This document shows, piece after piece, positions 15,702 to 22,480 of a DNA stretch of 26,461 bases. The stretch is taken from contig JBIJDU010000020.1 in NCBI GenBank assembly GCA_044343935.1, forward strand, positions 1 to 26,461, read 5' to 3'. Both the position numbers and the translations under genes were made by a program. The notes below the pieces were generated by a model. The model saw only the letters and a program-made list of their open reading frames with translations. It ran no database searches and was not told the origin of the DNA. Every line of letters begins with the position of its first letter. Position 1 is the first letter of the stretch. Source of the stretch: AcAMD-5 sp044343935 (lineage in GTDB: Bacteria; Actinomycetota; Actinomycetes; S36-B12; UBA5976).

Positions 15702-16673
15702 ATGAAAGCACTAATTTTCGGCGGAACAAGATTTATGGGCAAATATGTCTCTGAAACGCTACTTAATGCTGGTTGGGAAGTCTCAATTGCAAACCGAGGC
15801 ACCCGAGATATCGATTTAGGGGTAACTCACATTAATTGTGACAGGTCAGATCCAGCTAGCCTGAATCAATTCAAAAATATGAGTTTTGACTATGTGATTG
15901 ACTTCTCTGCATACGATTCAAATTGGGTAGAGCAAGCTGCCCCAATTTTCAAGAATCGAATCAAGCGGTATCTTTTCATTTCAAGTGGTGCGGTATATCG
16001 CCCCTCAGAGCGTTTCCCAATTCAAGAGCATTTTCCAGTCGAAGCAGCAGGTCAGTACCTTGAGTACGCCGCTCAAAAGATTCGTTCAGAGAATCTGTTA
16101 ACTGAGTTCGAAGCAGCCGGCTATTTTGAAACTGTTTCGTGCCGTTTACCTTATGTACTTGGTGCTCACAATTATGAAGATCGAGAAGAGTTTGTACTTA
16201 GTAGATTGATTGCAGATCGTCCCATTGTGGTGCCAGACGGCGGTAAGGCAATCCACTCATTCATTTATGCCGGAGATGTTGCGACAGCAATCCTTAAGTT
16301 GTTACAGGCTGATTCATTTGTCTCGGGTGAAGCATTTAATATCTCAATATCTGAGACCTATACCACCTTGGGCTTTATTGAAGCTTGCGCACAAGTAGTC
16401 AACAAAACGCCAAAGCTTTACCCACTCAATCTTGAATCTGCAGGATTGATCACCGATCGATTTGATCTTCGAGATCTACTATTCCCGTTCCCACAGTCAA
16501 ACGGATATTTAGATAACACAAAGTTACGAAAGTACATTGGCTTTACGCCAACTTATGGCTTGGTTGAAATGATTACTCAGTTTTATGACTGGTGGATCAA
16601 GCAAGGCAATACTGCACCACGAAAATATCAGCGAGAAGATTTGGCATTGAAGGCGCTTGGCTTAATCAAATAG
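15702..16673 (+). CDS. Extended SDR, NAD-dependent epimerase/dehydratase-like (GGTRFMG type)
   Basis: A 323-aa Rossmann protein starting two bases after the dehydratase stop, so co-translated. Seen: GGTRFMG at 7-13 (the variant typical of the CSP41-like/sugar-nucleotide epimerase-related group), ISSGAVY with Ser94/Ser95, YAAQK with Tyr122/Lys126, and SFIYAGDVA near 186. The C-terminal half is a substrate-binding domain. A typical nucleotide-sugar epimerase would be odd in a catabolic operon. It may act on a free sugar or sugar acid as dehydrogenase or epimerase (inference). Its stop region overlaps the convergent DapA-family gene by 8 bp. Confidence 0.85.
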   Translation: MKALIFGGTRFMGKYVSETLLNAGWEVSIANRGTRDIDLGVTHINCDRSDPASLNQFKNMSFDYVIDFSAYDSNWVEQAAPIFKNRIKRYLFISSGAVYRPSERFPIQEHFPVEAAGQYLEYAAQKIRSENLLTEFEAAGYFETVSCRLPYVLGAHNYEDREEFVLSRLIADRPIVVPDGGKAIHSFIYAGDVATAILKLLQADSFVSGEAFNISISETYTTLGFIEACAQVVNKTPKLYPLNLESAGLITDRFDLRDLLFPFPQSNGYLDNTKLRKYIGFTPTYGLVEMITQFYDWWIKQGNTAPRKYQREDLALKALGLIK

Positions 16674-17502
16674 ATATCTTAGGAGCAGTTTGCGATTTTA
16701 CTGGAATTCGCATAAAGCCAAGATCGGTAGGAACGAGCTGTTTTGATAGGGACTTTACATAGCCAATAACTTCAGCAAAGTTACTATTTGCTGGAACTAC
16801 TGAATCTATGATTTTTAGTACCTTATCAATTTGTGCTTGCGCATCTTCTTGATTTCCAGATTTATAGAGACGGTATGCTGCCGCGAATTCGTTAGGGAAT
16901 ACATTTCCCAGTCCGAGGATTCCGCCATTGGCTCCTGCCGCTAGTGCCGCGAGCAACAGCCGATCACTGCCTACCAAGAGATTCTTTCCAGTTGCCAAGT
17001 ATTTCTCGGTCGACCTGATGTTTCCACTTGAATCTTTAACGCCCCAAACTCCAGTTTTTTCGACAACTTCGACAGGGAGTTCAACAGCGCAGGCAGGAAT
17101 GTTATAGGCGATGATCTTGATATCAGTTAATCTAACAATTTGGTCGAAGAAATTAACCAGTCCTTGAGTATCTGCCGGTTGGTAATAACTTGGTGGCAAC
17201 ACCATCGCATGAGTTGCGCTTGTTGTTGCAAGCCAAGTTAGAAACTCTCTAATGCTGCCAAGGCTATTTGAAATCAATGTAGGAATGACTTGTTTGTTTC
17301 CTTTTATTTTCAGCAATTCGGCTGTGACAGCCTTCATCTCTTCAATACTCAGCGATGCGCCTTCGCCAAAGGTGCCAAATGGGATCAAGCCATCTACGTC
17401 GGAGTTCAGCAACCATTCGGCGTGAGCGATAGTTGCGGCCAAGTCAAGATCGCCATTTTCAGAAAAAGCCGTGAAGTTCGGTACATAAATTCCAGTTAAC
17501 AT
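16666..17502 (-). CDS. DapA/NanA-family pyruvate-dependent aldolase, probable keto-deoxy sugar-acid aldolase
   Basis: Class I aldolase of the dihydrodipicolinate synthase/N-acetylneuraminate lyase family (278 aa). Seen: GTFGEG at 43-48 for the pyruvate carboxylate, Tyr133 in YNIP, and Schiff-base Lys156 in GVKDSSG. The GTFGEGASLS form and YNIP resemble keto-deoxy-sugar-acid aldolases more than true DapA (inference). Start ATG at 17502 has no clear Shine-Dalgarno. It diverges from the third SDR and is convergent with the extended SDR. Cleaves a 2-keto-3-deoxy acid to pyruvate plus aldehyde. Confidence 0.88.
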   Translation of the reverse strand: MLTGIYVPNFTAFSENGDLDLAATIAHAEWLLNSDVDGLIPFGTFGEGASLSIEEMKAVTAELLKIKGNKQVIPTLISNSLGSIREFLTWLATTSATHAMVLPPSYYQPADTQGLVNFFDQIVRLTDIKIIAYNIPACAVELPVEVVEKTGVWGVKDSSGNIRSTEKYLATGKNLLVGSDRLLLAALAAGANGGILGLGNVFPNEFAAAYRLYKSGNQEDAQAQIDKVLKIIDSVVPANSNFAEVIGYVKSLSKQLVPTDLGFMRIPVKSQTAPKISI

Positions 17503-17567
17503 GGACGGAGTCTAACTTGTTGTATCCTTAATGGGAATTACAAAACTTATCGCTCTCAGCAGTTCTG

Positions 17568-17581
17568 TGTAATCGGTTTCG
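17568..17581 (+). promoter_or_regulatory. Candidate LacI-family operator
   Basis: TGTAATCGGTTTCG matches 8 of the 9 fixed positions of the general LacI/CcpA-type pattern TGNAANCGNTNNCA. It lies in the 135-bp divergent gap between the DapA-family aldolase and the SDR whose downstream neighbour is a LacI-type repressor. A possible -10, TACACT, is at 17587-17592. The match was judged by eye. Confidence 0.4.
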
Positions 17582-17637
17582 CTAAATACACTTCCACACT
17601 CTGACTCAATGAGCAAAAGGCAATACTGGAGGAAAGC

Positions 17638-18453
17638 ATGGATTCCAGATATCAATTGATAGGTAAATTAGCGATCGTTACCGGTGGTGCGGGTGGAATT
17701 GGAATGGCAACCACACGACTATTGGCTCGATATGGTGCAAAAGTGATCATCACCGATATTAGTCAAACCGCGCTAGACAAAGCTCTGGCACAATTTGAAA
17801 CAGAAAATTTAAGCGTTTTTGGCTATTTAACTGACTCCAGTAATGAAGAGGCCACCGTTTCTTTCTTTAACCAAATTGAAAAAGAGCACGGAACGGCAGA
17901 TATTTTGATTAACAATGCATATCAAGGAATTCATTCACCGCCGCATCAAACCCCACTTGCTGAGTGGGAGAGAGTTATTAGAACTTCATTAACTGGCTAT
18001 TTTCTTTATGCTAGAGAATTTGGCAACAGGCTGATCTTGGCAAAACGTACTGGACAGTTAGTAAACATTAGTTCAATCGCCGGAAGTAGCGGAATTGGCA
18101 GAGGCAACTTTGCCTATAGTGCAGCGAAAGGCGGAGTTAATCAGTTAACTAGAGAATTAGCTATTGAATGGGCACGTTCTGGCATTCGCGTGAATGCGAT
18201 CCAACCATGTTCGGTAAATACACCTGGCTGGCGAAGTTGGATTGAGAGCGAGGGTGAGCGCGGGAAAGAACTAGTTGCGGGACTATTAACTGGAATTCCG
18301 ATTGGACGAGTAGCTGAACCCGAAGACATTGCAAGTGCTGTTCATTTTCTAGTTTGTGATGCTTCAGCGATGATTACTGGTGTGATTCTCCCGGTGGATG
18401 GCGGCAATTTGGCGTTTAATGCGGGTGGCACATTAGGCAAATATTCAGTATGA
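17638..18453 (+). CDS. SDR oxidoreductase (third in the locus)
   Basis: Classical SDR of 271 aa. Seen: TGGAGGIG at 15-22, Asp40 (NAD preference), NNAYQG at 92-97, Ser146, Tyr160 and Lys164 (YSAAK), and a VDGG end. Odd point: the helix-4 residue that is normally the catalytic Asn is Ser117 (TSLTG). Start ATG with TGGAGGAAAG upstream, a strong ribosome site. It is followed after 96 bp by the LacI-family repressor gene and diverges from the DapA-family aldolase. Substrate unknown; probably a sugar or sugar-acid carbon of the same pathway. Confidence 0.92.
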   Translation: MDSRYQLIGKLAIVTGGAGGIGMATTRLLARYGAKVIITDISQTALDKALAQFETENLSVFGYLTDSSNEEATVSFFNQIEKEHGTADILINNAYQGIHSPPHQTPLAEWERVIRTSLTGYFLYAREFGNRLILAKRTGQLVNISSIAGSSGIGRGNFAYSAAKGGVNQLTRELAIEWARSGIRVNAIQPCSVNTPGWRSWIESEGERGKELVAGLLTGIPIGRVAEPEDIASAVHFLVCDASAMITGVILPVDGGNLAFNAGGTLGKYSV

Positions 18454-18495
18454 CTTTGGCATTTAGCGCATTGCAGGGCGCGGGCTGGGCTCGAT

Positions 18496-18520
18496 GTCAC
18501 AGGGAGTACAGTTATGTGAC
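18496..18520 (+). promoter_or_regulatory. Inverted repeat in GC-rich leader of the LacI-type gene
   Basis: GTCACA (18496-18501) and TGTGAC (18515-18520) are a perfect inverted repeat with a 13-nt spacer, 30 bp upstream of the repressor start. The stretch 18461-18540 is about 60% GC by hand count (48 of 80), clearly higher than its surroundings. It may be an operator (autoregulation) or an RNA hairpin; no T-run follows. Confidence 0.4.
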
Positions 18521-18549
18521 CGAGCACGGGCACCAGGTTGAGGTGAAAT

Positions 18550-19554
18550 ATGGACGCTGAACGAGTTAAGCACCCAACTATCTCAGACGTGGCTGCACTC
18601 GCTGGAGTTTCGACGGCGACCGTTTCTAGAGTTTTGGGACAAAGTGGCTATGTTTCCGGGACTGCGCGAGCTCGAATTGAAGCTGCTATTGCAGAATTAG
18701 ACTATCGACCTTCGTCGGTTGCGCAGTCATTAAAGCAGCGTAAAACAAATTTAGTCGGCGTAATTGTTCGAGATATCAGTCATCCTTACTATCCATTACT
18801 GATACATGGCATTGAAACACAAGCGCAGGAATATGGTTATTCCATGATTTTGTGCAATGGCATGAACGATTTAGACCGCGAAACCAAATATTTTGATTAC
18901 CTAGCTTCAAGAAGCGCGGATGGAATCATCATTGCCAGCGCTAGATTCCAACACAAGCACTACGACTATCTATGTCAATCCCGAACTCCAATTGTTCTGG
19001 CCGCAAGTGATGAGTTCGATCCTAAACTGCCGGCAGTAGTGAGTAACCCATTTCAGATGGGCGCTATGGCTGGTAAGCACCTGCGCGAATCTGGTTACGA
19101 AAAGTTTGCTTATATTTGTGGACCAGAAGATCTACCTACCGCAATTGCGCGTCGCGACGGATTTATTTCTGGAGTTGGGACTAAAGATGTGACGGTAGTT
19201 TATGGCGAATCCGACGTCGAAAGTGGTGAGCGAGCGATTTCTCAACTTGCATCGGTGCTTACATCTGGCTTAGGTATTGGTGCCACCAACGACCAAACTG
19301 CGATTGGAGCAATGCAAGCTGCACAACGCCTTGGCTATCGAGTTCCGGACGATATTGGCTTTATTGGATTTGACAATATTGATTTAGGTAAGTTTACAAG
19401 TCCAACATTAACTACAATTCATAACAATCGTCACTTGGTTGGCATGCAAGCTATGCAGGTATTAAAGAATGTAATTGATAAGAATGATGGCCCAACTCAC
19501 CTTAATGCAACTTCAACTTTGGTAGTTCGCGGTTCGACTAACCGGCTTAGATAA
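18550..19554 (+). CDS. LacI-family transcriptional regulator
   Basis: DNA-binding repressor/activator of 334 aa. Seen: N-terminal helix-turn-helix ISDVAALAGVSTATVSRVL at 11-29, the hinge region YRPSSVAQSLK near 52-62, and then a periplasmic-binding-protein-like sensor domain (GVIVRDISHPYYPLL..., IGFDNIDLGKFTSPTLTTI near the end). GAGGTGA precedes the ATG. It is the natural local regulator for the sugar-acid locus, with the site at 17568 as a candidate target. The effector is unknown. Confidence 0.95.
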   Translation: MDAERVKHPTISDVAALAGVSTATVSRVLGQSGYVSGTARARIEAAIAELDYRPSSVAQSLKQRKTNLVGVIVRDISHPYYPLLIHGIETQAQEYGYSMILCNGMNDLDRETKYFDYLASRSADGIIIASARFQHKHYDYLCQSRTPIVLAASDEFDPKLPAVVSNPFQMGAMAGKHLRESGYEKFAYICGPEDLPTAIARRDGFISGVGTKDVTVVYGESDVESGERAISQLASVLTSGLGIGATNDQTAIGAMQAAQRLGYRVPDDIGFIGFDNIDLGKFTSPTLTTIHNNRHLVGMQAMQVLKNVIDKNDGPTHLNATSTLVVRGSTNRLR

Positions 19555-19566
19555 TTAGCTAAGCCG
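19543..19566 (+). terminator. Hairpin at the end of the LacI-family gene
   Basis: CGGCTTAG (19543-19550) and CTAAGCCG (19559-19566) form a perfect 8-bp stem with an 8-nt loop that contains the stop codon. No T-run follows, so termination would be of the U-poor type seen in actinobacteria, or the hairpin is only a 3' stabiliser. Confidence 0.45.
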
Positions 19567-19601
19567 AACGCCTAATCGGATGCGTTAATTGTTAAAGTAG
19601 G

Positions 19602-19702
19602 TTGACAACTCTGTTCATGTCCTAAATGCAGTTTCACCTGGTTAGACCAGCGCACTGCCATTTGGACGCTGGATCGCCGAGCAGAAACTGTTACCGCTGC
19701 TC
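19602..19702 (+). ncRNA. Candidate structured non-coding RNA or leader
   Basis: The 248 bp between the repressor gene and tRNA-Lys have no credible ORF but hold ordered inverted repeats behind a TTGACA box (19602-19607). These are CTGGT/ACCAG (19638-19650), CCAGCG/CGCTGG (19647-19652 with 19667-19672) and GAGCAG/CTGCTC (19679-19684 with 19697-19702). The first two share CCAG and cannot form together. No good -10 box is seen. I do not recognise a known RNA family, so this is a structural guess. Confidence 0.25.
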
Positions 19703-19802
19703 TAGTCAAAATTCCCTGATGTGAAGGCTTTTTGGCTGAAGATAGGCTGATTTCAAAGGGCTAATTTGATGCTGAGGTAGGATTCAGGCTCGTTAAATAC
19801 CA

Positions 19803-19875
19803 GGGCCTTTAGCTCAGCTGGCAGAGCAACGGACTTTTAATCCGTGGGTCGTCGGTTCGATCCCGACAGGGCCCA
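19803..19875 (+). tRNA. tRNA-Lys (anticodon UUU)
   Basis: A complete 73-nt cloverleaf. Acceptor GGGCCTT pairs with AGGGCCC (one G-T pair) with discriminator A; the D-arm is AGCTCAGCTGGCAGAGC. Anticodon stem ACGGA/TCCGT encloses loop CTTTTAA, anticodon TTT. The variable region is GGGTC, and the T-arm GTCGG TTCGATC CCGAC is intact. CCA is not encoded; CTTTTT follows directly. No integrase or duplicated 3' end is nearby. Confidence 0.97.
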
Positions 19876-19911
19876 CTTTTTGATTTTATTGAAATCGATA
19901 TGAGCCTTTCG

Positions 19912-19940
19912 TGGCTATCGACTTTGCTCGATAAAAGCCA
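19912..19940 (+). other. Leader hairpin between tRNA-Lys and the AceE-like gene
   Basis: TGGCT-ATCGA (19912-19921) pairs with TCGAT-AAA-AGCCA (19928-19940), giving ten base pairs with a three-base AAA bulge and a six-base loop CTTTGC. It ends about 13 bases before the AGGGGG ribosome site of the GTG at 19966. It might trim the tRNA transcript, terminate it weakly, or affect translation of the downstream gene. No function can be assigned. Confidence 0.35.
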
Positions 19941-19965
19941 TACCCTATTCACCTAGGGGGCGGCA

Positions 19966-22380
19966 GTGAATGAAGTAAGTCCAATCTCAGAAGTGCAATT
20001 AGACCCAATCAGGCTCTCGGTTGACGATCAAGTAATTTTGGAAAAAATCCAAGAGCGAGTGCTTTGGCTCGCCACTCGAATGGTTGATTACGCAAATCGA
20101 GAGCGCATCAACCTTGATGGTCTAAAGGTTGGTGGCCATCAAGCTTCGAGTGCGTCGATGGTATCGATAATGACTGCTTTATATTGCAATTTTATTAATG
20201 CCGAAGATCGAGTCAGTGTAAAGCCGCACGCATCACCGGTCTTCCATGCGATTCAATATTTGTTGGGTAACTTGGATAAAAAATACTTAACCCAGTTAAG
20301 AAAATCTGGCGGATTGCAGAGCTATCCATCACGGACAAAAGATCCAGATGTAGTTGATTTTTCTACCGGCTCAGTTGGGTTAGGTGCTGTTGCACCATTA
20401 TTCGCTGCAACAACGAGAAGATATATAGATTGTCATTTTGGACCAAGGCCACACTCCAGGTTTATTGCAGTTATTGGTGATGCTGAACTTGATGAAGGAA
20501 ACATTTGGGAAGCGCTAGCCGATCCAGTTAATGAAGGACTTGGCAATGTCATGTGGGTGGTTGATTTCAATCGACAGTCATTGGATCGAGTTATACCTGG
20601 GGTCAGAATTGCCCAATGGCGAGCTCAGTTTGAGGCCGCAGGATGGCATGTGCGGGAACTAAAGTATGGCGCAAAACTAGAACAAGCATTTGCCCATGAG
20701 GGAAGTTATGAATTTAAAGAGTGGTTTGATGATATTCCAAATGAGCAATATCAATCTTTATTTGGATTGATACCAAAAGACGCCAGAACTAGATTTCTGG
20801 ACGGTGCCTCAAATTCTGTTGCTGAGTTTCTGGCTAAATTTGATGATGATGAATTGTTTGAAATTTTGACTGACCTTGGGGGACACAACTTGACTTCCCT
20901 GGTTCAGGCTTTTTCAGAGTGTGACCGAGTGGATGACCGCCCAAGTGTTGTATTTGCCTACACCATTAAGGGTTGGAATCTACCCATAGCAGGAGACCCA
21001 AGGAATCATTCTGCGCAAATATCAGCAACCCAAATTGATGAACTTAGAGCCCGGGTTGGCTTAACCGTTGAAACTGAATGGAATAATTTTGAACCAGGCA
21101 GCCCTGAGGACGCACTGCTAAGAGCAAGGAATGTTGCACTAAATCGGCTCGACTCATCAACTTTATTGGAGTTGGACATTCCACTTAATACTGGCGTATC
21201 TGGCGTTGGTAAGACATCAACTCAAGAAGTATTCGGTAGGGCGTTAACAGAGTTGAGTAGAAATGAGAACATTCGCCCTTATCTTGTTACGGTGGCACCA
21301 GATGTAGCGACCTCTACCAATCTAGGTGGCTTTATTAATCGAACTGGGGTTTTCTATCCAGAAGCTAGAAGGCGTTGGAATGAGAATCCCATTTTGAAGT
21401 GGGCTGAAGGTCCTAGCGGTCAACATATTGAGCTAGGCATAAGTGAGATGAATCTATTCAGTTTGCTAGGTCAATTAGGACTTTCCGGCGATCTGCATGA
21501 TCAACCACTTATTCCAATTGGCACGGTTTATGATCCCTTTGTTCTCAGAGGACTTGATGCCTTCATCTATAGTGTTTATTCGGGAGCAAAATTCATTTTG
21601 TCGGGAACTCCATCAGGCATCACACTCGCACCAGAAGGAGGAGCTCATCAATCCACCATCACTCCATCGGTAGGCATTGAACTGCCCGGTGTGGTGTTGC
21701 TGGAACCTGCCTATGGTCAAGCTTTAGATTGGTTGTTTTGTGATGCTGTTGCACATATTGCAGGTAGTAAATTTGATACAACGCCTGATTTGCGACCAAG
21801 CGAATTAGCTTTTTACTTTAGATTAACAACTAGAGCAATAGATCAAACACCATTTTTGGCAGCTCGTGATCGATTAGGCGAAGCAACTTTAAGGTCCCAA
21901 GTATTAGCTGGTGCTTATCGATTGATTGATGGACGCTTGGTACTATCAAAATCAGGGGAGCATAACTCACCAGTGGTTCATTTAGTTGGCTGTGGTGCGG
22001 TAATGCCAGAGGTTCTGGTCGCTGCAGAAGAGTTAGCAAGTGAAGGTGTTATTGCCCACGTAGTAGATGTAACTTCACCTGGAAGGCTTTTTGGTAGTTG
22101 GCAACGGACTCTTAAACAGGGAATTCGCACCGCAAGTACACCATCCTTCCCTGGTGTACTTCGACCGATTTTCTCTGAGCGAGCACCTATTGTTTCAATT
22201 CATGATGGGTCATCGCACGCACTAGCGTGGTTAGGTTCAGCGCTTGGTTCACCACAAGTTGCAATGGGAGTAGATAGTTTTGGTCAGTCTGGCAATATTC
22301 AAGATTTGTATAAGATTCATGATCTTGACGCGGGTTCCATCGTAAATGGTGCTCTTGCAGCGATCAGTTTAAACAGTTAA
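19966..22380 (+). CDS. AceE-like thiamine-diphosphate enzyme (pyruvate dehydrogenase E1/transketolase superfamily), short form
   Basis: 804-aa ThDP enzyme resembling the homodimeric pyruvate dehydrogenase E1 (AceE, about 890 aa). Seen: GGHQASS at 56-62, GLQSYPSR, FSTGSVGLGAV, ThDP/Mg motif GDAELDE (171-177) to Asn202 about 30 residues later, FEAAGWHV, AYTIKGWN...NHSAQ, and the pyrimidine domain with Glu494 in GISEMN plus a transketolase-like C-terminal domain. Only 57 residues precede the GGH motif, against about 105 in E. coli AceE, so the region that binds the E2 core seems absent. This favours a stand-alone ketoacid or transketolase-like role over a complex E1 (inference). Start GTG with AGGGGG upstream. 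No E2/E3 genes lie in the window. Confidence 0.82.
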   Translation: MNEVSPISEVQLDPIRLSVDDQVILEKIQERVLWLATRMVDYANRERINLDGLKVGGHQASSASMVSIMTALYCNFINAEDRVSVKPHASPVFHAIQYLLGNLDKKYLTQLRKSGGLQSYPSRTKDPDVVDFSTGSVGLGAVAPLFAATTRRYIDCHFGPRPHSRFIAVIGDAELDEGNIWEALADPVNEGLGNVMWVVDFNRQSLDRVIPGVRIAQWRAQFEAAGWHVRELKYGAKLEQAFAHEGSYEFKEWFDDIPNEQYQSLFGLIPKDARTRFLDGASNSVAEFLAKFDDDELFEILTDLGGHNLTSLVQAFSECDRVDDRPSVVFAYTIKGWNLPIAGDPRNHSAQISATQIDELRARVGLTVETEWNNFEPGSPEDALLRARNVALNRLDSSTLLELDIPLNTGVSGVGKTSTQEVFGRALTELSRNENIRPYLVTVAPDVATSTNLGGFINRTGVFYPEARRRWNENPILKWAEGPSGQHIELGISEMNLFSLLGQLGLSGDLHDQPLIPIGTVYDPFVLRGLDAFIYSVYSGAKFILSGTPSGITLAPEGGAHQSTITPSVGIELPGVVLLEPAYGQALDWLFCDAVAHIAGSKFDTTPDLRPSELAFYFRLTTRAIDQTPFLAARDRLGEATLRSQVLAGAYRLIDGRLVLSKSGEHNSPVVHLVGCGAVMPEVLVAAEELASEGVIAHVVDVTSPGRLFGSWQRTLKQGIRTASTPSFPGVLRPIFSERAPIVSIHDGSSHALAWLGSALGSPQVAMGVDSFGQSGNIQDLYKIHDLDAGSIVNGALAAISLNS

Positions 22381-22480
22381 AAAATATTTTCTGAAATTTT
22401 AAACGAAATCGCAAGATTAGACAGATTAGCTGCTTGCTACTCCAATAGTTTTTGAGCTGTCAAGCCATTAGGATATTGCA

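Noticed and set aside
18494..18541. Possible 15-codon leader peptide before the LacI-type gene
   Set aside because: No ribosome site and no regulatory codon run; it overlaps the inverted repeat by coincidence.
19803..19965. tRNA-Lys as an integration site of a genomic island
   Set aside because: No integrase, no repeated tRNA 3' end and no change of gene type were found nearby.
22367..22404. AT-rich inverted repeat GTTTAAA/TTTAAAC after the AceE-like gene as a terminator
   Set aside because: The loop is 24 nt and the arms are only A/T pairs apart from one G-C pair; too weak to call.
22414..22429. Direct repeat AGATTAG-AC-AGATTAG upstream of ggt
   Set aside because: Two short copies in AT-rich sequence can arise by chance; no promoter geometry supports them.
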